DNA of 64,000 nt from Cryptomeria japonica (GCF_030272615.1 NC_081407.1:154765548-154829547), one strand, 5' to 3'. Positions 34,914 through 47,684 are shown, counted from the first letter of the stretch. The notes: generated by a model from the letters alone, not told the origin. Program-made: numbers and translations.

Positions 34914-35232
34914 CCTTTCTCACTGCTGCACAAAAGAAACCTTGAACACACCACCTACCACCAAGCAGCCACCACAAAATGCCAAGAAATAAAACATAAA
35001 GGCCTTTAAAGTAACCACCATCACATGTCATGATTACTCCACACGCCTCGTAGAAAACTAAGCATCATCGCCATTCACTCACACCGATCGCCTCCATCAT
35101 CATCCATCACTGCAAGGCCACTTGCAATAACATCGTAGATCACACACCATGAGGATCTTTAATTCCCACAGGACCATGGCTACCAATGGTCACTTCAAGT
35201 TGAGCTCGGCTTCACTTTCTATGATAAGCCAT

Positions 35233-38200
35233 CTAACCAAATTCAAAATCGAGAGGACTAAAATTTCTAAAGTCCTCGAACAAACTATACTTATTTTCCA
35301 AGGAGCCATTCGCTCCCACATTTGAAAGTTTGTCAGCTTCCAAGTTTGCTTCCCGAAGGACATGTGTCACTTTAAAATCTTCAAAACCACCCAACAGAAG
35401 TTGCATTCTTCGAACCTGCTTGTCTAAGTGCCACGCCGCCATTCAGCCTCGAGCTATCCCATTCACCACAACCTGAGAGTCTCCTTCCAAATGGAGTTTC
35501 TTCACTCCCAGTTTCCCAACCATTAGGATAGCTTCTAACACTGCTTGACACTCAGCAACATTGTTCGATCCATCCACCAATATTTTAGCACCAATGGCCA
35601 AAGTGTTGCCCCAATCGTCTCGAGCAATCACCCCAACACCAGAAACCCCCGGGTTGCCCCTCGATGCACCATCGAAATTAATCTTAATCCACCCCTTTTC
35701 TGGCGGAGTCCATTCAGGGATTGATTGACCCTCCCTCTGAAGATTAGCCCTCAGGTGCCTATTAACAGGCCTGAACTTAACCAAAGGCCAGCTCGACAAA
35801 AAACCAGCATCAAACTGAGTGAAAGGGACCTTTGCTAAGTTCACATGAGAGGCAGCATTAGAAACCAATTTTGAAATGGCCCTCTCCAATCTGATCAAAA
35901 AGCGCTTCCTATTTTTCGCTTTTCCTTCGAACACTCTTTGATTTCGTTCCTTCCCATAAAACGGTAGAGGGCAAAATCTTCCATATGGCGGCAAAGATAG
36001 AAGACTTACCCAAAACCGACCAAGATTGCAACCATTCACTCAAGTTCCCTGCCATGGGGCCCTTCCAGTTCAATCTCTGCAATCCAAAAAGCCACGCTTC
36101 CTGGGCAAACTCACAGTTGAGCAGGAGTTGGTCCACATCTTCCTCCGCCTTTTCACAAAGCACATAGCGGAATGGACTAGCAAACCCCATTTTCCTCAGG
36201 TGATCTCCAGAAAGAATCCTCCTATTTCCAGCAAGCCAGGAAAAGGCCCCCGCTTTTGGTAGACAAACATTATTCCAGCACACCTTAGCTTCCCATTCCT
36301 TCGTCCTATCTTCACTCTCCAAAAGAGAGACCCCCACTTTCACCGAGTAGCTGCCACTCTTGGCACCACACCAAACTATTTCGTCCTCCTCCCTCGAAAA
36401 TGAAACTTCTCAGTTTTCCAGGATCTTTCTCAGATATCTTTCCTCCTCCACCCCCAAATTTAGCTCCCGAGGATCTTTCCAATTCCAACACTGTCCCAAA
36501 AAAGGCAAATCTTGCGACAAAAAATCGCTCACCTTTGAGCCCCAAACCTGACCAGTCTTTAAAACGATTTGCTGGGGGGCCTAAGACTCCAGAGATGGAT
36601 GTCCATCCCAGGAATCTTGCCAAAATCTCGCCTTTCACCCATCACCAATATGCCAAGATAGATGATTTGTGATCAGGCTCCTACAACTCACCAAAAAGTT
36701 TCACAAAGCAGACTCTCTCGGGGGATTTTCAACCGTTAGAATCCTTTCCTTTTCCCTACTATCCAAATATTTAACTTGTAAAATTCTGACCCACCTCTAC
36801 TCTGGTTTACTGTACATTTGCCACATCAACTTAGCCCCCATGGCCTCGTTAATAAGTCTCCAATCATGGAGCCCCGCCCCTCCACCTCCTTTGCGTTTAC
36901 AAACTCTGTCCCAAGCCATGAGCGGAATTTTGTCATGTTCCTGATTTCCATTCCATAAAAACTTTCTCATCTTCTGCTGCATATTCTTAATGATCGAACC
37001 TGGAAGTTTAAAACAAGCCATAGGGAAGATAGGCATAGCCGAGACAACTGGCTTCAGCATCAGAAGACGACTAGCTAAGGAAAGCCACTTGCTCTTCCAT
37101 CCCTCCATCTTTGCTTTGCAACCATCTAGTAACCCTTTCCAAATGTTCGTCTTACCTACTCCAAAAAAGAGCGGCATACCAAGGAACTTACCAGGCAGGT
37201 TTCCAATCTTTATCCCAAACAATCTAGCAATAGCTCTCTAAGACCGACATTCTGTGTGGAAGAAAAAGATCTCTGATTTGAGCCAATTTATTTCCTGACC
37301 ACTGGTCCAACTAAATCTATTCAACACTTTCTTCATAACCAAAGCCTCGTGCATAGAGGCTACACCAAAAAGACAGGTGTCATCAACAAACTGAGAATGA
37401 GTTGTAGAGTCCACCCCTCGAGCAATCTCAATGCCCTTCCACATCCCTTGAGCTCTCTTATGAGCAATCGACCTTCCAAGAACTTCAGCCAACAAAATAA
37501 AGAGAAAGGGGGAAATTGGATCCCCTTGCCTAATGCCCCTGTGATGTCGAAAAGAAACATTGAGGGCTGCCATTAACTAAAACCGAAGCTAAGATCTGCA
37601 TAATCATACTAGAAATCCACTTAATCCAAGACTTACCAAACCCAAACCTTACAAGCACAACCACTAGGAACGACCTAACCACTCTATCTAGACTTTTTGA
37701 ATGTCAAGCTTTGGGATCATTCTTCTTTGTTTTCCCTTCAGTGTCGTGTGGATTGCCTCATGGGCCACAATCACCCCATCCACAATGTTCCTTCCAGGAG
37801 TAAAACCACTCTGTTCACAAGAGATCAACTTACTTAAAATTAACTTGAGCCTATTAGCAGCAACTTTTGTGATGATTTTGTAGATGGTGTTGCACAGAGA
37901 AATAGGACGGAACTCCTCCATCCCTTCCAGCTTGGCCTTCTTTGGGATAAGCGCCACCAGAGTGTAATTGAATTCCTTCAAAACAAAGTCTCTAGACCTT
38001 GACTCTTCAACCACCGCTAACTATTCCTCTCCAAGCACATACCAAAAGAACTAAAAAAAGAACACTTGGAACTCATCTGGTCTTGGTGCTTTCTCCCCAC
38101 CTAACCCAAAAACAACAGATTTGACTTCCTTCAACGAAACTGGTTCCTCGAGCATGATATTATCCTCCCTCGAAACTAAGGGAGGGATTAACTCCAGAAG

Positions 38201-39472
38201 CTCGGCCGACAAACCTGATTGAGCAACCCCACTTCTCATCCATAGATTTTCAAAGAAGTTAGCAGCCTCTTTGCTTATGTGGTCTGAGTCTTCAGTGACC
38301 GTACCATCCGCAAGTCACAGGGAGAGAATTCTATTAATACTTCGCCTTGCTTTCACTGAACTGTGGAAGAATTTCGTGTTTCTATCTCCAACTTTAAGCC
38401 AATTTTCTCGCGACTTCTGTTTCCAGTAAATCTCCTCCCTCTGCAAAACTTCTCCACATTTGCGAAGCAGATCTTTCTCCGTGAGGAAGTCCACTTCATC
38501 CATCCCTTCTGCCAAGACCTTCGCATTCCAAGCCCCCAAATCTCCTTCTAGCCTTCTCTTTTTATCAAAGATATTGCCAAACACCTCCCTATTCCATGTT
38601 TTTAATTTCTATTTCCCAAAGCTAAGCTTCTTGAAAAACTGAAAGGCCAAGAAACCTTCCACCACAGGGGCCTCCTTCCACCACCCAGCTACACAATCTC
38701 TAAAACCCGGTTCTCTTAACCACATCTTTTCCACCTTGAAGGGACACCGAATTGGTACTTCATCTTTCTGCACAACCAAAGAGACTGGGAAATGATCTGA
38801 TCCTAAAATAGCTAATACCTCAGCCTCGAAAACCAAAGGGGCTAAATTCCAATCCCCTGCAAGGAAGAATCTATCTAGTTTCTCAACAATATTGGAAAAG
38901 CCCCTTCGTTTGTTAGTCCATGTAAAATTCCCACCTTTAGCTGCCACTTCAAACAGAGCATTAGCATTAACAAACGATTGAAAGTCCGATTGCGACTTGC
39001 ACATCCTCCTCACCCCCCCACGTTTATCCAAGAAAGAAAGGGTGGCATTGAAGTCCCCAACAACAATAGCTAAAGACGACCTCACTTCCTCTAAATGCTT
39101 AGAAATATCCTCCCATAATTTGCACTTTTCGACAACCAAAGTTGGCCCATAAACATTAATAAGAAAACAATAAAAATTCATGGTCTTCGAATTCACCTTT
39201 ACCATCTGCCAATGTTTAGAACATGAAACAATATCCACTTGAATAGCCAATGGATTCCACAGAATGCCAAGCCCACCTGAGGCCCCTTCTGAATCCACAA
39301 AAGATCCAGACCACCTCTGCCTTACCCCAAAACTACAAGCAGCAGCATCACGATCCAACTTTGTTTCCTGAATGCAAATAACTTTCAGCTTAGCCTGATC
39401 AAAACCTCTTTTGATCAGATGTCTCTTGTCAGGGGCATTGCAACCCCTGACATACCAGGTTAGGAACTTCAT
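35233..39472 (-). pseudogene. LINE3 ORF2: endonuclease, reverse transcriptase, RNase H polyprotein, lightly broken
   Basis: Starts MKFLTWYVRGCN at 39472. The endonuclease is open for 287 residues (39472-38609) with QETKLD, INVYGP, VGDFNATL, NIVEKLDRFF and GSDHFPV; the catalytic Asn of the first motif (usually TWNVRG) is Tyr. Pieces at 38584-38315 and 38239-38051 lead to the RT: LVALIPKKA, SGFTPGRNIVDG, GDPISPFLFILLAEVLGR and the active site FVDDTCLF (37573-37238). Thumb region 37222-36797, zf-RVT with C-x3-C and D-x-LLLNC at 36343-35909, RNase H at 36039-35233 with INFDGASRGNPGVSGVG, AECQAV, LEGDSQVV and REANLEADKLSN. Stops and frameshifts separate these pieces. Confidence 0.9.
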
Positions 39473-41236
39473 TGCTGTCCAGGAGAGAATAAGTCTCTCT
39501 CAGATCTAAGTAGCCTTGTCTGGCCCTTCATGTTGCCTGCTTCCTCGAGCAACTTCTGCCTATTCTTCCTTCCTCTCAAATTCCCTTTGGCCTTAGTGGG
39601 ATTTGATTTGGTCTATTTAATGGTCCCAACCTCTGTCTCTCCTAACTCTGCAAACAATCCCAAAGAATCATCGCTAAATCCGTCTTCCTCCTCAGACTCT
39701 AGCTCTGCTGATAGTCCATCCACCTTGCTTGGGGACATGTGAATGTCCTTGAAACTGATTGCTTTTCCATCCACACTCCCAACCAAATCATTTGAAACAA
39801 ATGAGGACTTTGCAATCAAACCCGTCCCCTGCCCCTTCAGCCCATCCGTCGAGGAGTTGTAGAACCTATGCTAAGTTGGAAAACCCCCACCGACTACACA
39901 ATCCTTTAAAATAGGCCCAAGCGCACCCTCCACCGGCTTTCCTTCTAGATGAGAGCAGACGCCCCACCATTTCCAAAACAATCTTGACCCACACTCTCCC
40001 CAACCAACATTCTGTTTGAATCTGAGAACGCTCCACAACAAACTCACCCAAACTGCCAAACACAATCTCAGTAGACTTTTCTTCAACTAAACTAGAGGCC
40101 TTCTGTGACATTTCCTAACCTGGACAAGAGTCACCTGGTACTCCCATCCCCTCTGGAAAATCTGAGCCATGCCGAAGAACCCCATCCCTTGCAACTGCTG
40201 GAATAGAACTCAGGTTAATCTCAGGGATGCCTAGGCTCTCGTCAGAGGTCATGCCTGCTAATAGCTGCACCTCCAGCACACGATCTACCCTTCCTTTCCC
40301 CTTCTGCCCAGACAAACAATCACGACCCTCATGACCCCATTCTTTGCAGGACTTACATTTGACCATGATTTCTTCTACTTCTATTTCATGCCTCCATAAA
40401 CCCTCTGGAGATATAATCTCAACGACCTTCGGGAGCCTTGGATGAGGCTTCCACATAACACAGATTCAGGCATACATGCATGAATTAAGTTTGTCGACCA
40501 CTTCATCCAACTTGATGAATCTCCCTAGTTTCTCACCTATACTCTTAAAAACTTCCTCCTTCCAGTATTCATGCGGGAGATTGTACAATCTTATCCAAAT
40601 AGGAATTTCCTCAATAGTGGCTTGTCTAGGGTCAAAATTAGGGGTCCAATCCTTAATTAAAAAAACCTACTCCTGACATGAAAAAAGGCCCTGAGTTCGT
40701 CAATGCATTCTTCTCCTCTGCTAACCCATTTGTTAGGGTTTTAATCTCAAAGTGACTCCCCCATTCTTCATTGACCTAGTTTCTCACTCTGGGGAAAGCT
40801 GGCCAATCACCTCCCCACTTCATGAAGAATGCTCTGTCACGCAAGGTTTGTACCAATTCCTTCCAAGCCTCCGAATCGATGCAAATACTGACTCACTGCT
40901 TCTCAGACGTTGTCGGTATCCTATCAATGTAAGGTCTTTTGGGGGTACCTGAAATTTCATTTTCAACCTTTCCTCTATCTACTGCTTGCTACACTTTGGA
41001 AGATTCAGATACTGTGAGTGACCCCATTTGGTTTTGTCTTGCTCAAACAGGGATCTATTTTTCCCCCAGCTACAAACCTCCCTTCTCCTCCTTCCCATTT
41101 CCTGCCGCTGCCACTGATTTGAATGCGGTGGGCACCATGGGCTCTGGTTTTCCCTCTATATGTGATTGTGTTCCCATCCTCGCGACCGAACAACACCTCC
41201 GCCTGTAAACCCTAGCTTCCTCCCGCGCTCCGCCAT
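39469..41236 (-). pseudogene. LINE3 ORF1, broken
   Basis: Starts MAERGRKLGFTGGG at 41236, five bases inside the element's 5' end. The DUF4283-like region lies between about 40.95 and 40.48 kb in broken frames. The CCHC knuckle CKSCKEWGHEGRDC is intact at about 40310-40355. An acidic segment (ELESEEEDGFSDDSLG, near 39.67 kb) is followed by a basic tail. The frame from 39819 has one stop at 39613 and ends in TGA at 39471-39469, overlapping the ORF2 ATG (39472-39470) as ATGA. Confidence 0.8.
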
Positions 41237-41241
41237 TTACG

Positions 41242-41255
41242 ACCATGAATATCTT
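41242..41255. repeat. Target-site duplication of LINE3, right copy
   Basis: accatgaatatctt, one mismatch to 33961-33974. The LTR sequence of Copia A resumes here. Confidence 0.85.
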
Positions 41256-41934
41256 ATTACAATGAGATCTTACATCATTTTATACCAACCATAAGGCCTA
41301 AACCAATTAGGTCGGCCACCTAAAAGATATTACAATAAGATCATTACATAAATTCATATTACAATGATATTCCATGTCAACTTAAGACCAAAACAACAAT
41401 AACCAATCCATAGAACATCCCAAAACATCTGGTAACGTGTAGAGTACATGTTAACATGATACCGATCCATAACCTAGATAGGTACTGGACCTATTCTGGG
41501 TCCACCATGCCAAAGCAATGTCTTCAAGCAGTTGAAGAATGAACAAAGAACATCTTCAGCATCCTAAAATCCATCTAGAAGCTGCACCAACACCACTTAT
41601 GCATCTTGTCAAGATTCCTCAGTGAAAGCTCTGCCGGTTAAACCTTAAACCAATGCTGGTAAGGGTTTACAAGAGTGTATGATAGAATTTGATTACCAAG
41701 TCGATACCAACTGACCAAAACATGCTCGATGAGTATATAACACATAAAACCAAACATACTCCATTGATCCAAACATGTCGGAAGTATCCAACAGATAGTC
41801 TCTTCTATCGATAACACTAGATCTTCTATCGGTAACCAAAACCTGTCTGTCGGTAACCAACCATAACAGCTAGTGTTGACATCAATAACAAAACATCAAT
41901 GCAACACATAATCAATTCATCCATAATGCCAATA

Positions 41935-41946
41935 ATCTCCCCCTTT
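41935..41946 (-). other. Polypurine tract of Copia A
   Basis: The minus strand reads AAAGGGGGAGAT, then the LTR (TGTTGGCATTATGG in the intact copy, TATTGGC here). Confidence 0.75.
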
Positions 41947-42320
41947 GACATTGATGGCAACACTAGATGTGAAAAATATCTAAGTACCAAGAAATGTCAA
42001 ACAAGTCTCCCCCTGTGGAAGACAACCAACAATCTCCTGAATATCAATAATTCTCCCCCTGTGAATGATATCTCTATAAGGTTCTGAATTTATCTTTGAC
42101 ATCACTATCTCTCCCCCTTTGACATAAATGCCAAAAATCTGACAAAAATATCAATGCAAGAATATAAACCTCTGAATCTCAAAGCCGACTACTCCCCTTG
42201 AGTAGTAGCACCACTCATCAGTGCCAGAATAAATAATATCTCTGATAATGCATGCCAGACTGATGACAAACTGCATCAATCAAGTCTCTATCGGAGGGGC
42301 AGAAACCCTTAACTTGTCTC
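41947..42320 (-). other. 3' noncoding region of Copia A
   Basis: Between the RNase H stop and the PPT. It contains several ctccccct words (minus AGGGGGAG) near 42010-42120, extra polypurine stretches resembling the PPT. No ORF of note. Confidence 0.5.
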
Positions 42321-43668
42321 TCAAATACTCAATGATTCCTTAGACAATGGTTTAGTGAATATATTTGTAATCTGTTCTTTAGTGTTCACATAAACCAATT
42401 TGACTTCCTTTCCTTCTACCTTGTCCTTCAAAAAGTTATACTTTATTGATATATGCTTAGTCTTAGAGTGAAATACCATATTTTTAGACATGTCAATAGC
42501 TGCAGAGTTATCACAGCAGATAACTACCGGTTCACCACAATCTACCTTGATATTCTTCAACATTTGCTTCATCCACAAGACTTGAGTGCAATTAGTTGCT
42601 GCTCCAACATACTCAGCTTCTGCAATAGATAAAGAAATGCATGACTGTTTCTTGTTGATCCATGAAACCAGTTTTTTTTCACAAAAGAAAGCTCCACCAG
42701 AAGTGCTCTTCTTGTCAACAGTATCTCCTGCCCAATCTGAGTCAGTATATGCACATAAAGTGAAATCATCATTTTTAGAATACCATAAACCATATTCTGT
42801 TGTTCCTTGCAAATACCAGAATATCCTCTTTACTGCACATTCATGATTTTCTTTAGGATTACTTTGATATCTTGAAACAATACTTACTGCATTCATAATA
42901 TCTGGTCTAGTCTGAGTTAAATATAACAAACCACCAATCATAGACTTATACCTTATCAGATTTACCGGTGTAGAAGTATCCTTGATAGAAAGTTTCTCAC
43001 TTGTCACCATAGGAGTACTTACCAGTTTGGAATTATCTCATCTCACCAATCATGGATATTTCAAATTCATTCTTCATATTGTTAGCAAATTCCATGCACA
43101 ATTTATCTTCTCCTCCAAAAATGATATCATCAACAAATACTTCAATAATCAGAATATCATCATCGGTGATCTTATAATGTAAATTACTATCAACACTGCC
43201 TTGAGTAAAACCAAGCTTCAAAAGATATTTATCCAACCTTGCATACCAAGCTCTAGGAGCTTGTTTCAATCCATATAAAGCTTTCTTCAATCTGCAAACC
43301 ATATCTTTATCATTTGTCAGTGAAAATCCATCAGGTTGCTCAATGTATACTTCTTACTTAAGTTCACCATTCAAAAATGCACATTTAACATCCATTTGAT
43401 AAACCTTATAGTTCTTATAAGCTGCATAGGCAAGAAATAGTCTAACACCTTAAATTCTAGCTACAGGTGCAAATGTCTCACCATAATCAATTCCTTCCAT
43501 TTGAGAATATCCTTTACAAACCAATCTAGCCTTGTTTCTTACAACTTGACCATCCTCATTTAGTTTATTCCTAAAAACCCATTTAGTTCCAATAACATTC
43601 TTATTTTTAGGTCGGGGAACTAAATTCCAAGTTTCATTCTTCTCTATCTGATCTAATTCATCTTCCAT
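42321..43668 (-). pseudogene. Copia A reverse transcriptase and RNase H, lightly broken
   Basis: The RT begins at about 43668 with [20 protein letters not shown] and [14 protein letters not shown], then [20 protein letters not shown]. The next 43302-43033 piece holds LKKALYGLKQAPRAWYARLD and the active site EVFVDDIIFGGED. The last open frame (229 residues, 43010-42321) has GGLLYLTQTRPDIM, KRIFWYLQGT, AYTDSDWAGD, SCISLSIAEAEYVGAA and the RNase H end NIFTKPLS. Stops lie between pieces (for example near 43450 and 43350). Confidence 0.9.
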
Positions 43669-43797
43669 AGCCTTTAACTAATGTTTATCTTTACAAGCTT
43701 CAATAATAGATGTCGATTCAATTTGAGAAATAAGACATACCTCTTCATTTGCCAATCTTCTTCTTGTCATAACTCCCTTGATCCTATCTCCAATGAT

Positions 43798-44670
43798 TTA
43801 ATCTACAAAATGATTTAATCTTACATACCTCGGTGTCTTTTGAACTTCAGGTTCACTGCTTTGATCATTAGTCATAGTTGAATTTTTTGATTGTGTTGGT
43901 GTAACTGTCTCAGTTTCCTGTACTGGTTGAAGCATTGTCAGTTCAGTTATGATCATTTCCACTATCGGTTCCTTGTCATAATGATATAGATTGATTTCTG
44001 TACTGTTCATCCACTTTCACATTAGCACTCTCCCCAATTTTTCGCAATCTTTTGTTATAACATCTATATGATTTGCTTTGAATTGAATAACCAAGAATTA
44101 TCCCTTCATCACATCTAGGATCAAACTTTCCAATTGAATCATCTCTTTTGATATAGGATTTACTTCCAAAAATTCTAAAATATTTAACAATAGGTGTATG
44201 TCCAAACCATAATTCATAAGGGGTCTTACCGGTTTCAACTTTAATGTGAACTCTGTTGAATGTGTAGACTGTTGTACTCACTTCTTCTCTCCAGTAGATG
44301 TGAGGCAAATTGGCTTCCATCATCATAGATCTTGCTGCATCCAAAATGGTTATGTTCTTTCTTTCCACTGCTCCATTCTGCTGAGGAGTCTGAGGTGCAG
44401 ATAACTGTCTCCTAATTCCATTTGTCTCACAGTAACTATTAAATTCATGAGAAGTGAAATCACCGCCTTGATCTGATCTTAGACATTTGATTTTCAATCC
44501 AGTTTTTGTTTCAACTTTTTCTTTAAAGATCTTGAATTTCTCAAAGGCTTCAGACTTCTCCCTTAGAAAAGTCACCCACATCATCCTAGATTAGTCATCA
44601 ATAATAAACATGAAATACCTATCATCTTGAAAGCTTCTATTCCTTGTTGGACCGCATAAGTTAGTGTGAA
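43798..44670 (-). pseudogene. Copia A integrase core and C-terminal region
   Basis: 202-residue frame 44584-43976: VTFLREKSEAFEKFKIFK, CLRSDQGGDF (second Asp), the LSAPQTPQQNGAVERKN motif with the catalytic Glu, YWREEVSTTVYTFNRVHIK, TPYELWFGHTP, GSKSYIKRDD and DEGIILGYS. These are the Copia integrase and GKGY-like C-terminus. The first catalytic Asp region just upstream (about 44.6-44.67 kb) is frameshifted. A 70-codon S/T/E-rich frame follows (44010-43798), the usual spacer before the RT. Confidence 0.9.
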
Positions 44671-45447
44671 TCAAATCAAGTACATCATTAGATTTATCAT
44701 GTATGCTCTTAAAAAAGTTCTAACTTGCTTTCCCAATTGACATTCCTTACATATCGGATTATGAGGCTTCATAATCTTAGGTATATCTCTAACTGCCTTA
44801 GTTGAACTGATCTTAACAATACAATCAAAATTAACATGACACAAACTCTTATGCCATAACCAACTCTCATCAATATGAGCAATCAAACATGTCTTATTAC
44901 CAGTGTTCAAGTGAAAGATATTACCTCCAGTTTGAATACCGGTTGCAATCTCCAAACCAGTCTTTTTAATGATTTTGCATTTTCTATCTTTAAATTGAAG
45001 TTGGAAACCCTTGTCCACCAATTGACCAACACTCAAAATATTATGCTTTAAACCTTCTACATAATAGACATTATCAATATTATGCTTACCATCCAGAGAA
45101 ATAATAACTCTACCTTTGATCATGCATGCTTTGTCATCTCCGAATCTGACTTGACCACCATTGTATTCTTGTAGGGACAAATTTTTTCTCTTATCACAAG
45201 TCATATAATGTGAGCATCCACTATCAATTACCCATTCATCCTTATCTTCAACTTTTGCTACCAGGGCCTTTTCTTCATTCATGATAGCCGGTTCCAGTTC
45301 ATCTTCCTTTAAAGCATAGAACACCCATTATTTTCCATTGCTGGATCCACTAGCAGAGTCTTCTGTCGGTTCATCTCCAGAGTCATCACTTACTCCTTCC
45401 TCATCCGCTATGTAGCATTGTTTACTTTTCTTGAATCTATATCTATT
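44671..45447 (-). pseudogene. Copia A protease and GAG-pre-integrase
   Basis: 217-residue open frame at 45324-44671. The protease motif WVIDSGCSHYMTCDK keeps the catalytic D-S-G. Further on: VRFGDDKACMI, VYYVEGLKHNILSVGQL and the zinc-binding region HKSLCHVNF ... PICKECQLGKQ. A frameshift and stop precede the integrase core. Confidence 0.9.
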
Positions 45448-46386
45448 CTAGTTAGGCTTAAATGATTTCTTAACTCTTTCCTCAAATCTTGCATTCCTTT
45501 CAGGACATCTAGATGCAAAATGACCAATCTTATTACATGCAAAACATTTAAAAGGTGCTTTTCCTTCATACTTACTTCCTATCGGACCTTCAGGTACTCT
45601 TCTAGCAAATAATGCTTCAAGTTGCTCAAATTCTTCATCCTCTTTCCTCATGTCTTCTAATTCTTTTGCATATAGGACTTTCCAATCACTTTTGTTGGTG
45701 GATGATGATGATGATGCATGAAAAGCAGGTTCAGACTTTACGACTCCAGAAGATCCAAATTCTTCAAGCTCAAAAGCAGATAATTTTCCAATCAGAATGT
45801 CTCTATTAACTGAAGAGTTAGTCATTGTCCTCAACTCATTAATTGTAGTTACCTTCATCTTGTAAGTCGATGGAAGGGCTCTAAAGACTTTGGAAACTAT
45901 TTAATCTTTACTTAGAAATCGTCAACATTGAATTCCCATAACAATCTCATTTACTCTTTCCATAAACACAACAATTCTTTCATTATCTTCCATCTTCAAG
46001 TTTTCATATCTTACCTGGTAACCATCAAGTTTAGCAATTTTGACAGTAGGATCACCTTCATTCAGAGTTTGCAATTTATCCCACATAACCTTTGTCGATT
46101 ATTTATCAGTCAAACCCATGATATGCTGATCAGTAAGTGCACACAAGAGGGCTTCTCTAGCTCTGCAATCATTTTCAATATTCTTGTCCAAGTTTGCGGG
46201 AGCAGGATTTCCAAATACCAGATCATAAGGTGTGTATCCTTTCTCAGTGATCTCCCAAATATCCTTGCCAAGACATCTAAGATGAGTCTCCATTCAAATT
46301 TTCCATATCCCATAATTTGTTCCATCAAGCTTAGGGATTTCTCTTCTGAAAATAGTTATTGGTGGATTTGAAGTGTTAGCTGCCAT
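45448..46386 (-). pseudogene. Copia A gag, broken
   Basis: Starts at the ATG at 46386 (MAANTSNPPITIFRREIPKL), 45 bases from the primer site. It runs to a stop after GIWKI, then METHLRCLGKDIWEI (46293-46099). The UBN2-type capsid continues to the 45858-45448 piece, with LIGKLSAFELEEFG, an E/D-rich stretch and a perfect CCHC knuckle CFACNKIGHFASRC at about 45490-45540. At least three stops interrupt it. Confidence 0.85.
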
Positions 46387-46430
46387 AGGATCTACCTCAA
46401 GCGGTTAATCTTCTGCAAAAGAGGACCAAA

Positions 46431-46442
46431 GATCTGATACCA
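46431..46442 (-). other. Primer-binding site of Copia A
   Basis: TGGTATCAGATC on the minus strand, two bases after the 5' LTR end, complementary to the 3' end of initiator tRNA-Met with one change at the end. Confidence 0.85.
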
Positions 46443-46444
46443 AT

Positions 46445-47684
46445 TATTAGGATAATCGGTGAACAACTGAGAGGGGGGGCGTGAATCAGTTGTTGACAGA
46501 TTATATCATTAAATCCACTTAATAACCTTTAACCAGATTAAGTAACCGTAAAGCAGAAACAAATATCGATAAGCAATAAAACTTAACAATTAAACAGATA
46601 ATCAACACAATGCAAGCATACCAAATAACACCATGATTTGTACGTGGAAAACCCAAAAAGGGAAAAACCACGGCGGGAATCCTACCCATAGTCAGATGAT
46701 ACTTCTACAGAAAGTATGTGATACAATGAGGGGCCTGAACATGTAGGAAGGCACACTGCCTAGAGCATACTGCTCATTAAAAAAGAGTCTCACTGACTAC
46801 ATAGAGGCAACAACCATCTCAAGATAAATGGACAATAATCCAAAATAATGAACTACTAGAGATAGCATCTACCATGCCTGATTACAGTCTCGGTTAAGCT
46901 CAATACCGAAGGCCTTTGACCTCTTCCTTAATCCCAATTCGATCACCTATGATCGACCAAATCTCCTTCGCATATGATATTACATTACATGACCATGAAT
47001 ATCTTATTACAATGAGATCTTACATCATTTTATACCAACCCTAAGGCCTAAACTAATTAGGTCAGCCACCTAAAAGATATTACAGTAAGATCATTACATA
47101 AATTTATATTACAATGATATGCCATATCATCTTAAGACCAAAACAACAATAACCAATCCATAGAACATCCTGAAACATCTGGTAACGTGTAGAGTACACG
47201 TTAACATGATACCGATCCATAACCTAGATAGGTACCAGACCTATTTTGGGTCCACCATGCCAAAGCAATGTCTTCAAGTAGTTGAAGCACGAACAAAGAA
47301 CATCTTCAACATCCTGAAATCCACGTAGAAGCTGCATCAACACCACTTATGCATCCTGTCAAAATTCCTCAATGAAAGCTCTATTGGTTAAACCTTAAAC
47401 CAATGCCGACAAGGGTTTACAAGAGTGTGTGATAGCATCTGATTACCAAGTCAATATCAACTGACCAAAACATGCTGAAGGAGCATATAACACATAAAAC
47501 CAAACATACTCCATTGATCCAAACATGTTGGAAGTGTCCAACAGATAGTCTCTTCTGCCAGTAACACTAGATCTTCTACCGGTAACCAAAACCTGTTTGC
47601 TGGTAACCAACCATAATAGCTATTGTTGACATCAATGACAAAACATCAATGCAACACATAATCAATTCATCCATAATGCCAACA
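46445..47684 (-). repeat. 5' LTR of Copia A
   Basis: 1240 bp; starts tattagg (TG changed to TA) and ends gccaaca. It carries the G-run hairpin (46462-46470 with 46486-46494). Compared with the split copy it shows scattered, mainly transition, differences. Confidence 0.93.

Larger units (their letters stand above)
33975..41241 (-). mobile_element. Full-length L1-type LINE (LINE3), innermost insertion
   Basis: A 7.27-kb non-LTR element on the minus strand inside the 3' LTR of Copia A, with a 14-bp target-site duplication. Layout is the same as LINE2: ORF1 (41236-39469), ORF2 (39472-35233), third ORF (from 34913), 3' end CGATAAAA plus poly(A). Its base composition is clearly more GC-rich than the surrounding LTRs, and long open frames survive, so it is the youngest insertion in the nest. 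It is still interrupted by stops in ORF1 and ORF2. Confidence 0.92.
33412..41934 (-). repeat. 3' LTR of Copia A, split by LINE3
   Basis: Two parts (33412 to about 33974 and 41242-41934) together match the intact LTR at 46445-47684. It begins tgttaggataaccgg and ends gccaata, so the last CA is changed to TA. It contains a 13-G run at 33438-33450 flanked by an inverted repeat. A possible TATA (ttatatac on the minus strand) is at 41733-41740. Confidence 0.92.
33412..47684 (-). mobile_element. Copia retrotransposon A, third level of the nest
   Basis: Minus-strand Ty1/Copia element inserted in RNase H of Copia B with TSD aaaag. LTRs: right (5') 46445-47684 and left (3') 33412-41934, the latter interrupted by LINE3 (33975-41241). 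Primer site 46431-46442 reads TGGTATCAGATC on the minus strand (initiator tRNA-Met type). The gag-pol frame runs 46386-42321 in Copia order: gag, protease, integrase, RT, RNase H. Several stops and frameshifts are present, but the catalytic motifs of protease and RT are intact. Without LINE3 it is about 7 kb. Confidence 0.92.

Noticed and set aside
34311-34992. Overlapping plus-strand frames of 139 and 155 codons with Pro/Ser/Thr-rich products
   Set aside because: They lie antisense to the third ORF and 3' region of LINE3, where GC-rich DNA leaves several frames open. No domain is visible and the minus-strand frame has a homologue in LINE2.
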